From positions 1-64,000 of the forward strand of contig NZ_DLHQ01000018.1 of assembly GCF_002483305.1 (NCBI RefSeq): a stretch of 64,000 bases of DNA, in the 5' to 3' direction. Source of the DNA: Brevundimonas sp. UBA7664 (GTDB taxonomy: Bacteria; Pseudomonadota; Alphaproteobacteria; Caulobacterales; Caulobacteraceae). Positions 1 through 9,636 of the stretch are shown here, piece by piece; positions within the stretch are counted from its first letter, which is position 1; each line of letters starts with the position of its first letter. Made by a program: the position numbers and the translations under genes. Below the pieces are notes generated by a model that worked only from the letters and a program-made list of their open reading frames with translations, made no database searches and was not told the origin of the DNA.

Positions 1-366
1 GCTCGTCCGCGGCGCCGGGCGGCGGGGGCGCGGTCTCACCGGGCGGACCCCACCGCGCGTCGATCGGGGTCGGAGCGCCGCCGTCGAAGGCCGCGGAACC
101 GACGGTCCACTGGCGAGCGCCGGGGTCATTCCAGCCGCCGGCGTCGATACCGTCGTCGTCGTCGCCCTCCGCGCCCTCCGGCGGCCGGGGAACCGCCCAA
201 CCGTTGCGGGCCATGTCGATCGCGTGGTCGTAGGCCGCGCGCAGGGTCTGGAAGCCGTCCGGGTCGTCCTCGGGGTGAACCGCCTTCAGGCGACGGGCGT
301 AGGCGCGGCGGATTTCGGCCGTGTCGTTGGTCGCCGGGATGCCGAGCGTGGCCCAGATGGAGCGGC

Positions 367-370
<4 letters not shown>
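1..370 (-). CDS. J-domain protein (partial), probable co-chaperone of HscC
   Basis: The gene begins with GTG at 370, inside the last codon of hscC (GTGA overlap at 367-370), and runs off the left edge, so only about 123 N-terminal residues are visible. Residues 4-50 resemble the first half of a J domain: helix I, then a basic helix with AYARRLK, a loop, then the helix containing FQTLRAAYDHA. The loop has His-Pro-Glu at residues 32-34 where canonical J domains have His-Pro-Asp. After residue 55 the sequence becomes acidic, proline-rich and probably disordered. Overlap with an hsp70 gene suggests it delivers clients to HscC or stimulates its ATPase; that role is inferred from context. It could equally be a J-like scaffold that no longer stimulates ATP hydrolysis. 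Confidence 0.7.
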
Positions 371-2073
<1,703 letters not shown>

Positions 2074-2212
2074 GCGTATCCCCCGAACGCTACTCGGTTT
2101 TCTCCTACCCCGGTGAAAGCGAAGCCGGAAGGGGTTTGCAACCGGACGGTTGCCGGACCTGTCCTGGCGAAGGCTGGCGACAGCCCGCCCCGATCCGCGT
2201 AAGACGCCGCCG

Positions 2213-2671
2213 ATGGATCAGCCCTTCTGGCAAACAAAACGCCTCGAACAGATGACCCGCGAGGAGTGGGAGAGCCTGTGCGACGGCTGCGGCCTGTGCT
2301 GTCTGGTCCGGTTCGAGGACGAGGACACGGGCAAGGTCGTGCCGACGCGGGTGCACTGCAAGCTGTTCGACAGCGACCGATGCACCTGCATCGACTACGC
2401 CAACCGCCGCGAGCAGGTGCCGGACTGCATCAAGCTGACGCCGTGGAATATTGAACAGCTGGGATGGATGCCGAAGTCGTGCGGTTATCGCCGGATCCAT
2501 GAGGGCCGGGGGCTCGCCGACTGGCATCCGCTGATCTCTGGCGATCCCGAGAGCGTACATGCGGCGGGGGTTTCGGTGCGCGGGCAGACGGTGTCGGAAC
2601 TGGCGCTGAAGGAGCCCGAGGACGCGCTGGATTTCGAGGCGCCGGAATGGAACCTGGAGCGGGGCGACTGA
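2213..2671 (+). CDS. YcgN/UPF0260-family cysteine-cluster protein
   Basis: A 152-residue protein of the YcgN family (Fe-S or zinc cluster-like, CxxCxxCC type). Near the N-terminus is CDGCGLCC, followed by further cysteines in VHCKLF, RCTCIDY and PDCIKL, then SCGYRRIHEG. The cysteine pattern suggests metal binding; the biochemical function of the family is not established. The ATG at 2213 is preferred over an upstream in-frame start at 2150 because homologues begin at the MDQPFW position and the upstream extension is basic and low-complexity. It stands alone between hscC (divergent) and the hybrid histidine kinase. Confidence 0.85.
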   Translation: MDQPFWQTKRLEQMTREEWESLCDGCGLCCLVRFEDEDTGKVVPTRVHCKLFDSDRCTCIDYANRREQVPDCIKLTPWNIEQLGWMPKSCGYRRIHEGRGLADWHPLISGDPESVHAAGVSVRGQTVSELALKEPEDALDFEAPEWNLERGD

Positions 2672-2745
2672 TTCCGCCGGGCCGGTAACCATTAATTCGT
2701 CAGCCTGTGACTTCCTGCTCCCAGTATCCAGGACGAGGCGGCGCC

Positions 2746-5700
2746 GTGAACAAGCAGGACAGTCTGGGGCTCGAAACGCCTTTCGATGATCTGACAGCCC
2801 TGCTTTGCGACCGGTTCAAGGTTCCTTTCGGTCTTGTGTCCTTCGTCCATGGGGACCTCGCGGTCTTTCGTTCCGAGGTCGGTCTGGGGGAAAGCTTCTT
2901 GCCGCGGGATGTGAGTGTCAGCAATATCCTCGTCGGCATGGGGCCGGGCGCACACCTGACAATCGAGGACGCCCAGGCCCACCCGGTCCTGAAGGACCAC
3001 CCGATGGTCGCCGGAAAGCCGTTTCTGCGCTTCTTCGCCGGCGTCACGATCAGCAACGGCAAGGGCGAAGCCGTGGGTGCGGTCGGCATCATGGATTCGA
3101 AGCCCAGGCCCGCCCTGACGCCGTCGGAGCTCGCGGCCCTTCACCGCGTGGCCGGGATCGCCGGCAGCATGTTCGACCAGACGACCGCCCAACGCGTCCA
3201 GGCCGAGCGCCTTGCCCTGTTGAAACTGGCGGAACAGATGTCGGGGGTCGGCCACTGGCGGTTTGATGTGCTCTCGGGTGAAGTCACCTGGTCCGACGAG
3301 GTCTATCGAATTCACGGCTTTGAGCCGGGTGAGATCGTACCCGACTATGAGCTCGTCCTCGCCGGCTATCATCCGGATGATGCCGAGGTGCTTGCAAGCG
3401 CGGTGTCGCAGGCGATCGCAACGGGGGCGGGCTATGAATTCCGGCTGAGAATCCAGCCGCCGGGCCGCGAAGAACGGCTGGTCGAGACCAAGGCCACGAC
3501 GGAACAGGACGAGACGGGCCGGACCGTGGCGCTGTTCGGGGTGTTCCAGGATGTGACTGAGGCGGTGCGGTCGCAGGAACGGCTGGCTGAGAGCGAGGCC
3601 CTGTTCCGGCTGGTGAACGAGACGGCGACCGACATCATCGCCCGCTTCGATACCCAGGGGCGATTCCTCTATGTGTCGCCGGCGGTGAAGGCGCTACTGG
3701 GACGCGACCCGGTCGACATGCTGGGCAAGGATTGCTCTGACTTCATCCCGGAAGACGACCTGAAGGTCATCCGGGCGACCCTGCGGGCCTATGTCGAGGC
3801 CGGGCCCGGCGCTCCGCCCCCGCGCTACGAATACCGCGCCATCCGGACGGACGGCAGTGTCGTATGGCTCGAGGCGATGCCGAGGGCCGTTCGCGACGCC
3901 TCGGGCGCGGTCGTGGAGTTTCACGACCACGTTCGCGACATCACGGCCCGCAAGACCGCCGAGCGCGAGCAGGCCGAGCTCGTCGAGACCCTGAAACTGG
4001 CCGAGACGATCGCCGGCGTCGGGCACTGGCAGCTGGATGTGACGACGGGGAAGATCCGCTGGTCCGATGAGGTCTATCGCATCCACGGCGTCTCACCGGA
4101 GACCTTTGACCCCCAGTATGACGACGCCGTCGGCTTCTACCATCCCGACGACCAGACCAAGGTCCGCGAATGGGTGGCGCGGGCGATCGAGGTGGGCGAG
4201 GCCAGCCAATTCCGGCTTCGTCTGATCAGGACCGACGGCGAGGAACGGATCGTCATCTCCCATTGCATGCCGGAGCGCGATCAACGGGGCGCAACGGTCG
4301 CCCTGTTCGGCGTGTTCCAGGACGTCACCGAAAGCGTCCGCGCCCACGACCGGACCGCGGCCAGCGAGGCCCGTTACCGGCTGCTGGCGGACAATGCGAC
4401 GGACATCATCGCCACCTACGGGTTGGACGGGGTGTTCGCATACGTGTCCCCGTCGATCGAGGGAGCGATGGGCTACCGACCCGAGGAGTTGGTGGGCCGG
4501 TCGATCTGGGATTTCATCCATCCGGAAGACATTGGCGGTTTGCGGACCGCCTTTGCGGCATATCTCAACGCGGGACCGGGCGCCTCGTCGCCGCGCGTGC
4601 CCTATCGGGGCATGCGCAGGGACGGTCAGACGGTCTGGCTGGAAGCGCATCCCAAGGTGATCCGCGACGCCGAGGGGCGGCCGCTGGAGTTCCAGGATGT
4701 GGTCCGCGACGTGTCCGAGACCAAGGCGCTGGAAGATGAGCTGATCGCCTCGCGCGACGTGGCCGAGGCGGGGGCGCGGGCCAAGTCGGAGTTCCTGGCC
4801 AATATGAGCCATGAGCTGAGGACGCCGCTGACCAGCGTGATCGGCTTCTCGGGCCTGCTGCAGGAGAGCCGTAATTTGCCGGAGGCCGAGCGCAAATATG
4901 CCGACCGGATCGCGACGGGGAGCGAGGCCCTGTTGAGCGTCATCAACGACATCCTCGACTATTCCAAGCTGGAAGCCGATGCGGTCGATCTGGATCCGCA
5001 GGCCTTTGATCCTCGCGCCATGGCTGAGGGCGCGGTCGCCCTGGTCGAAACCCAGTGCCAGGCCAAGGGACTGAGGCTGGAGACCGTGATCGACTCCAGC
5101 TTGCCCGAGGCCCTCATGGGGGATGAGGGGCGGCTTCGGCAGGTTACGCTGAACTTCCTGTCCAATGCGGTGAAATTCACCACCAGCGGGACGGTGCTTC
5201 TGGAATTGGCGGTGGCCGGCGACCGGCTTCGGCTTGCGGTGACCGACAGCGGCATCGGCATCTCTCCGGAGAAGATCGACGCCCTGTTCGACCGTTTCAC
5301 CCAGGCCGACGCCTCGACCACGCGCGTCTATGGCGGCACCGGGCTGGGGCTGGCGATCTCGCGCCGCCTGATCGAGATGATGGGCGGCGAGATCGGGGCG
5401 GACAGCCGGCCCGGCGAGGGCTCGACCTTCTGGTTCGAGGTCCCGATGCACGAGGCCGTCGAGGGCGTGGAGGCCGCGGGCGAGGGCGATCTTGCGGTGG
5501 ACGCGGGTCTGAAGATCCTGATGGCCGACGACGCGGCGCCGAACCGGGAATTGGTGGCGGCGATCCTGGGCGGACTGGGGCTGGCGCTGGACACGGTGTG
5601 CAACGGGGCCGAGGCGGTCGAAGCCGCGCGCACAGGCGCCTATGACCTGATCCTGATGGACGTGCACATGCCGGTGATGGACGGGCTGGATGCGACCCGG

Positions 5701-5922
5701 GCAATCCGGGCGATCAGCGGCCCCGCCGGACGCACGCCGATCATCGCCCTGACCGCCAATGTCCAGCCGGAACAGGTCACGCGATGCCGCGAAGCGGGCA
5801 TGGACGGGCACGTCGGCAAGCCGATCCAGATCAGCGAACTGCTGACCGCCCTGGCCATGGTCCATGCCCGCGCTGAGGACGACACGTCGGATGCCGGGCT
5901 GGTGCGCGGCGCAGGCCGCTGA
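2746..5922 (+). CDS. Hybrid sensor histidine kinase with GAF, four PAS, HisKA, HATPase and receiver domains
   Basis: A cytoplasmic hybrid kinase of 1058 residues with no membrane segment. In order: GAF-like sensor (about 10-145), PAS 1 to 4 (about 165-670), HisKA with SHELRTPL and phospho-accepting His at about 689, HATPase with GTGLGLAIS, and a C-terminal receiver with LILMDVHMP and phospho-acceptor Asp at about 972. PAS1-PAS2 and PAS3-PAS4 are near copies of one two-domain unit: YRIHG and PAC-type VALFGVFQDVTE occur in 1 and 3, and ATDIIA and GPGA in 2 and 4. GTG at 2746 is chosen because GAGG lies about 8 bp upstream; GTG at 2707 is an in-frame alternative. No separate response regulator is adjacent, so output probably goes through a phosphotransferase elsewhere. 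Confidence 0.9.
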   Translation: MNKQDSLGLETPFDDLTALLCDRFKVPFGLVSFVHGDLAVFRSEVGLGESFLPRDVSVSNILVGMGPGAHLTIEDAQAHPVLKDHPMVAGKPFLRFFAGVTISNGKGEAVGAVGIMDSKPRPALTPSELAALHRVAGIAGSMFDQTTAQRVQAERLALLKLAEQMSGVGHWRFDVLSGEVTWSDEVYRIHGFEPGEIVPDYELVLAGYHPDDAEVLASAVSQAIATGAGYEFRLRIQPPGREERLVETKATTEQDETGRTVALFGVFQDVTEAVRSQERLAESEALFRLVNETATDIIARFDTQGRFLYVSPAVKALLGRDPVDMLGKDCSDFIPEDDLKVIRATLRAYVEAGPGAPPPRYEYRAIRTDGSVVWLEAMPRAVRDASGAVVEFHDHVRDITARKTAEREQAELVETLKLAETIAGVGHWQLDVTTGKIRWSDEVYRIHGVSPETFDPQYDDAVGFYHPDDQTKVREWVARAIEVGEASQFRLRLIRTDGEERIVISHCMPERDQRGATVALFGVFQDVTESVRAHDRTAASEARYRLLADNATDIIATYGLDGVFAYVSPSIEGAMGYRPEELVGRSIWDFIHPEDIGGLRTAFAAYLNAGPGASSPRVPYRGMRRDGQTVWLEAHPKVIRDAEGRPLEFQDVVRDVSETKALEDELIASRDVAEAGARAKSEFLANMSHELRTPLTSVIGFSGLLQESRNLPEAERKYADRIATGSEALLSVINDILDYSKLEADAVDLDPQAFDPRAMAEGAVALVETQCQAKGLRLETVIDSSLPEALMGDEGRLRQVTLNFLSNAVKFTTSGTVLLELAVAGDRLRLAVTDSGIGISPEKIDALFDRFTQADASTTRVYGGTGLGLAISRRLIEMMGGEIGADSRPGEGSTFWFEVPMHEAVEGVEAAGEGDLAVDAGLKILMADDAAPNRELVAAILGGLGLALDTVCNGAEAVEAARTGAYDLILMDVHMPVMDGLDATRAIRAISGPAGRTPIIALTANVQPEQVTRCREAGMDGHVGKPIQISELLTALAMVHARAEDDTSDAGLVRGAGR

Positions 5923-5984
5923 CCGCCGACGCCCCGGCTACGGCATGACGCTGTGCTGACAATCCGCGAATCCATAGTTGGGTT

Positions 5985-6044
5985 GGCGGGATAATATCGC
6001 CAAAAAGCAATCACTTGTGATTTTCCAAGGGCGTTTATCCCGCC
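5985..6044. promoter_or_regulatory. Nested inverted repeat upstream of the GTA cluster
   Basis: GGCGGGATAA at 5985-5994 is the exact reverse complement of TTATCCCGCC at 6035-6044. Between them, almost concentric, lies a second perfect dyad: AATCAC-TT-GTGATT at 6009-6022. A further CGCC/GGCG pair can stack on the outer stem. The block is AT-richer than its surroundings and sits 29 bp before the first GTA-cluster ATG. There is no T-tract after it, so it does not look like a simple terminator of the kinase gene. A regulator site or RNA hairpin controlling the GTA operon is the inference. Confidence 0.55.
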
Positions 6045-6073
6045 GGGGTGCGCTGGTCGCCTACTCTTTGGGC

Positions 6074-6484
6074 ATGACGGGAAATCAGGACAGGGCGGCG
6101 CGGGCGGCGGCATGGGCCGGCGACCTGCAGGAGCAATTCATGGCGATCGTCGACACGGATGTCGGGATCCTGAAGGCCGCGTCCCCTGCGGCCGGCGACC
6201 TGGGCGCGGCGGAGCGACGGGTCCGGGCCGTGGGTGTCTTCGCCCGTTCGGTTCGCGCCGTCGTGGCGCTGTCGCCGCCGTCGCGATCCGGTGGCGACCG
6301 TCAGCTGGAAGAGGATGAGATGAAACCCCGTGACGACAGCCCCGAGAACCTCGAGCGAATGCGGGCCGAACTGGAGGCCCGTCTCGATCGCCTCAACGCG
6401 GTGCTGGAGGCAAAAGGTATCGTTGTCGAACCTGGATGCTGGCCAGTTGCACGCGCTGATCGGGAGCCGGTTCGCGCTGCATGA
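6074..6484 (+). CDS. Candidate GTA small terminase subunit (g1-like)
   Basis: A 136-residue hydrophilic protein directly before and overlapping the large terminase gene by 62 bp. The N-terminal two-thirds is helical and alanine-rich, with no evident helix-turn-helix. The C-terminal part, from residue 83 on, has a short charged coiled coil (ENLERMRAELEARLDRLNAVL). Position, size and overlap match the small terminase-like g1 of Rhodobacter-type GTAs, which lacks a DNA-binding domain so that packaging is not sequence specific. The family match is by context only. ATG at 6074 has a poor ribosome site. An internal ATG at 6320 has a purine-rich GGAAGAGG upstream and could make a 54-residue coiled-coil protein instead. 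Confidence 0.5.
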   Translation: MTGNQDRAARAAAWAGDLQEQFMAIVDTDVGILKAASPAAGDLGAAERRVRAVGVFARSVRAVVALSPPSRSGGDRQLEEDEMKPRDDSPENLERMRAELEARLDRLNAVLEAKGIVVEPGCWPVARADREPVRAA

Positions 6485-7649
6485 GCATCAGGCGCCGGCT
6501 GCGGCGTCGGACTGGCGGACCTGGGTGCTGCTGGGCGGAAGAGGCGCCGGCAAGACCTTCGCCGGGGCATGGTGGATCAACCATCTGGCCGAGATCGCGG
6601 ACCGACGGTTCGCCCTGGTCGGACCGACGCTGCACGATGTGCGCGAGGTGATGGTCGAGGGACCGTCGGGGCTGAAGGCCCTGCCGGAGCGGGCGAAGCG
6701 GCCGCGTTGGGAGGCGGGCCGGCGGCGACTGGTCTGGCCGAACGGCAGCGAGGCGCACGCCTTCTCAGCCGAGGATCCGGACAGTCTGAGAGGGCCGCAG
6801 TTTCATCATGCCTGGGCCGACGAGTTCTGCGCCTGGCGCCGGCCGGAAGCGGTGCTGAGCAATCTGCGGATGGGGCTGAGGCTGGGCGACGATCCGCGGC
6901 TGGTGGTGACCACGACGCCGCGACCGATACCGGCGCTGCGTCGGCTGATGGAAGAGGCGGGCGTGGTCATCGACCGCGCGGGAACGCAGGCCAATGCGAG
7001 CCATCTGTCGCCGGGATTTCTGGCGCATCTGAGGACGCTCTACGCCGGGACGCGGCTGGAGGCGCAGGAGCTGGAGGGGCTGGTGGTCGAGGCCGAGGGG
7101 GCGCTGTTCCGGGCCGAGGATCTGGCGCGGGCGCGGGGCCACCGGCCGGCGACGCTGGAGCGGATCGTGGTGGCGGTCGATCCGCCGGCGAGCGCGGGCG
7201 GGGACGCCTGCGGGATCGTGGTCGTGGGCCGCAGGGAGGGCCGGGCCTATGTGCTGGCCGACCGGTCGAAAGGCGGGGAGTCGCCGCAGGGCTGGGCCAT
7301 GATCGTGGCCCAGACGGCGCGGGAGTTCGGGGCGCAGGAGATCGTGGCCGAGAAGAACCAGGGCGGCGAGATGGTGCGGACCGTGCTGGCCTACGGCGGC
7401 TGCGAGACGGCGATCAGACTGGTGCATGCCAGCCGGGGCAAGGCGGCGCGGGCCGAGCCGGTGGCGGCGCTCTATGAACAGGGACGGGTCGTCCACTGCG
7501 GGGCGTTTCCGGCGCTGGAGGAGGAACTGATGGCGCTGGGGTCGGCGGAGGGCGGCGGGCGCAGTCCCGACCGGGCCGACGCCCTGGTGTGGGCGGTGAC
7601 GCATCTGCTGCCGGCGCCGCGGGCGGGGCCAAAGGTGCGGATGTTGTGA
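6423..7649 (+). CDS. GTA large terminase subunit (g2, TerL)
   Basis: The DNA-packaging motor and nuclease. The 408-residue product has Walker A GGRGAGKT near residue 41, an adenine/Walker B region with HAWADEFCAW, and a C-terminal RNase H-like nuclease domain with VVAVDPPAS, AEKNQGGEM and SPDRADALVWA. This matches terminase family DNA-packaging proteins of Rhodobacter and Caulobacter GTAs. No ATG or GTG lies in frame near the N-terminus; TTG at 6423 is chosen because AAAAGG lies 6 bp upstream, and the upstream extension is a frame shadow of the previous gene. It follows the candidate g1 with a 62-bp overlap and is separated from the portal gene by a repeat-filled spacer. Confidence 0.93.
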   Translation: MSNLDAGQLHALIGSRFALHEHQAPAAASDWRTWVLLGGRGAGKTFAGAWWINHLAEIADRRFALVGPTLHDVREVMVEGPSGLKALPERAKRPRWEAGRRRLVWPNGSEAHAFSAEDPDSLRGPQFHHAWADEFCAWRRPEAVLSNLRMGLRLGDDPRLVVTTTPRPIPALRRLMEEAGVVIDRAGTQANASHLSPGFLAHLRTLYAGTRLEAQELEGLVVEAEGALFRAEDLARARGHRPATLERIVVAVDPPASAGGDACGIVVVGRREGRAYVLADRSKGGESPQGWAMIVAQTAREFGAQEIVAEKNQGGEMVRTVLAYGGCETAIRLVHASRGKAARAEPVAALYEQGRVVHCGAFPALEEELMALGSAEGGGRSPDRADALVWAVTHLLPAPRAGPKVRML

Positions 7650-7655
7650 GGACGC

Positions 7656-7803
7656 TCTCCCTCCCCCGAAGTGGGGAGGGACGGCGAGGCGCAGCCGAGC
7701 CCGGGTGGGGAACGACAGTCCTGAACCGATGCCGCCCGGCTTCGCAATTCCCCACCCTGTCGTCGCTTTGCGCCGACATCCCTCCCCATGAAGGGGAGGG
7801 AGA
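7656..7803. repeat. Composite palindromic repeat between terminase and portal genes
   Basis: Two copies of a GC-rich unit face each other. Each has a stem of CCCTCCCC/GGGGAGGG with a short loop (7656-7681 and 7778-7803), plus an inner TCCCCACCC-type arm (7706-7712 reversed, 7749-7757). About 35 bp separates the two copies. The layout resembles the dispersed palindromic elements common in Caulobacterales intergenic DNA. It fills most of the 171-bp terL-portal gap, which in most GTAs is short. It could form strong RNA hairpins and affect downstream expression. Confidence 0.75.
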
Positions 7804-7820
7804 ACGATGGAGAGTCTTTC

Positions 7821-8981
7821 ATGCTGAACTGGCGGCGGCCCTTCGAGGGCCGGCGGCGCGTATCCGCGCCTGAGATCAAGGACAGCCGGACCGGGCCGCT
7901 GATTGCGCTGACGGCGGGCGGGCGGGCGCGGTGGACGCCGCGGGACTATGCCCATCTGGCCGAGGAGGGGTTCGCCAGGAACGCCGTGGCCTATCGCTGC
8001 GTGCGGATGATCGCCGAGGCGGCGGCGTCGACGCCGCTTCTGGTATTCGCCGACGGGGTGCGGCGGGACGATCATCCGCTGGCGGCGCTGCTGGCGCGGC
8101 CGAACCCGGAGCAGTCGGGGGCGGAGTGGCTTGAGGCGCTGTACGGGGCGCTGCAGACGGCGGGAAACGCCTATGCCGAGGCGGTGGGGGAGCCAGCGCC
8201 CGAGGAGCTTTGGACGCTGCGGCCGGACCGGGTGAAGGTGGTGCCGGGGCGGGCCGGCTGGCCCGAGGCCTGGGAATATTCCGTCGACGGACGGTCGATC
8301 CGGATCGGCCGGGCGGCGGATGGCTGGTCGCCGGTGATGCAGCTGAAACTGTTTCATCCGACGGACGATCACTACGGGTTTTCGCCGCTGGAGGCGGCGG
8401 CGTTCGCGATCGATGTGCACAACGCCTCGGGGGCCTGGAACAAGGCGCTGCTGGACAATGCGGCGCGGCCGAGCGGGGCGCTGGTCTATGGGGCGAAGGA
8501 CGGCGAGCGGCTGACCGCCGAGCAGTTCGAGGCGCTGCGGGGGCAGGTCGAGGAGAGCCATGCGGGGACGATGAACGCCGGGCGGCCGATGATCCTGGAG
8601 GGCGGCCTGGACTGGAAGCCGATGAGCTGGACGCCGGCGGACATGGATTTCATCGCCGGGAAACACGCCGCGGCACGCGAGATCGCGCTGGCGTTCGGCG
8701 TGCCGCCGCAACTGCTGGGGATTCCGGGGGACGCGACCTACGCCAACTATCGCGAGGCCAATGCCGCCTTCTGGCGGGGGACGGTGGTGCCGCTGGTGCG
8801 GAAGACGGCGGCGGCGCTGACGGGGTGGCTGGGCGGGCGGTTCGCCGGGACGCGGATCGAGGCCGACCTGGATGGATTGCCGGCGCTGCAGCCGGAGCGG
8901 GACGCGCTGTGGGCGCGGCTGAATGCGGCGACCTTCCTGACGGACGAGGAGCGGCGTCGGATGGCGGGGGTGGGAGATTGA
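7821..8981 (+). CDS. GTA portal protein (g3)
   Basis: A 386-residue HK97-type phage portal protein, which forms the ring at the capsid vertex through which DNA enters and to which the tail attaches. Recognisable segments are GFARNAVAYRCVRMIAEAAA near the N-terminus, HPLAALLARPNP, EALYGALQTAGNAYAE, the central FHPTDDHYGFSPLEAA, and the C-terminal REIALAFGVPPQLLGIPGD with TYANYREANAAFW. All are typical of the family. ATG at 7821 has ATGGAGAG 8 to 15 bp upstream; an in-frame start at 7788 lies inside the repeat and is rejected. Its stop shares one base with the next start. Confidence 0.95.
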   Translation: MLNWRRPFEGRRRVSAPEIKDSRTGPLIALTAGGRARWTPRDYAHLAEEGFARNAVAYRCVRMIAEAAASTPLLVFADGVRRDDHPLAALLARPNPEQSGAEWLEALYGALQTAGNAYAEAVGEPAPEELWTLRPDRVKVVPGRAGWPEAWEYSVDGRSIRIGRAADGWSPVMQLKLFHPTDDHYGFSPLEAAAFAIDVHNASGAWNKALLDNAARPSGALVYGAKDGERLTAEQFEALRGQVEESHAGTMNAGRPMILEGGLDWKPMSWTPADMDFIAGKHAAAREIALAFGVPPQLLGIPGDATYANYREANAAFWRGTVVPLVRKTAAALTGWLGGRFAGTRIEADLDGLPALQPERDALWARLNAATFLTDEERRRMAGVGD

Positions 8982-9208
8982 TGGAAGCACTCAGGAAGGT
9001 CCCCGTCGCCGTGATCGCGGCGTTGGTGGTGCAGACCGTGGGCGGGTTGGTGTGGGCCGGGGGTGCGGCGGCGCGGATCGCGACGCTGGAGGACCGGGTC
9101 GCCGGGCAGCAGCTGGTCGCCGAGCGGCTGGCCCGGCTGGAGGAGCAGAGCCTTGCGACGCGGGCGGCGGTCGAGCGGATCGAGGAGCGGCTGGAGGGAT
9201 GGGGATGA
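8981..9208 (+). CDS. GTA g3.5-like small membrane protein
   Basis: A 75-residue protein whose ATG overlaps the portal stop by one base and whose stop overlaps the protease start (ATGA). Residues 7-28 form one hydrophobic segment (VAVIAALVVQTVGGLVWAGG). Residues 31-73 are a charged helix likely to form a coiled coil (RIATLEDRV, RLARLEEQ, RIEERLEGW). The position between portal and prohead protease is that of orf g3.5 in Rhodobacter capsulatus GTA. Function is unknown. The close translational coupling suggests a role in particle assembly, not a chance gene. Confidence 0.75.
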   Translation: MEALRKVPVAVIAALVVQTVGGLVWAGGAAARIATLEDRVAGQQLVAERLARLEEQSLATRAAVERIEERLEGWG

Positions 9209-9633
9209 CGGCTGCCGCAGTGGTGGACGCGGATCTCAGGATCGAGGGCTATGCGTCCCTCTGGGGCGTGGCCGATCTGAACGGGGATGTGGTGGCGAGG
9301 GGCGCGTTCGCGGCCAGTCTGGCGAAGACGGGCGCGACGGGCGTGCGGATGCTGCATCAGCATGAGGGGCGGGCGGCGGTCGGGGTCTGGGACCGGGTGG
9401 TCGAGGACGAGCGCGGCCTGTTCGTCGCCGGGCGGATCATGGACTGGTCGGCGGAGGCCCGGTTCGCCCGGGCGCTGTCGAGGGCCGGGGCGCTGGACGG
9501 GCTTTCGATCGGATTCCGCAGCAGCCGCGCGCGCCGCGAGGGGCGGTTGCGGGTGCTGGTCGAGGTCGAGCTGTGGGAAGTGTCGCTGGTGACATTCCCC
9601 ATGTTGCCGGGGGCGCGGTTCCGGCCCGCGTAA
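9205..9633 (+). CDS. GTA prohead protease (g4, HK97 family U35)
   Basis: A 142-residue serine protease that in HK97-like systems removes the N-terminal scaffold segment of the capsid protein. The typical blocks are present: IEGYASLWGVADLNGDVVARGAF at the N-terminus, MLHQHEGRAAVGVW with the catalytic-type His, LDGLSIGFR with the nucleophile-type Ser, and WEVSLVTFPMLPGA near the end. ATGA overlap with g3.5. It is the last gene before a 2.1-kb block of minus-strand genes, so its substrate, the capsid gene, is not immediately downstream as it is in most GTAs. Confidence 0.93.
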   Translation: MTAAAVVDADLRIEGYASLWGVADLNGDVVARGAFAASLAKTGATGVRMLHQHEGRAAVGVWDRVVEDERGLFVAGRIMDWSAEARFARALSRAGALDGLSIGFRSSRARREGRLRVLVEVELWEVSLVTFPMLPGARFRPA

Positions 9634-9636
9634 GCG

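Noticed and set aside
6765..8990. 741-codon open frame opposite terminase and portal
   Set aside because: It spans two genes and a repeat; the composition is typical of antisense GC-rich frames.
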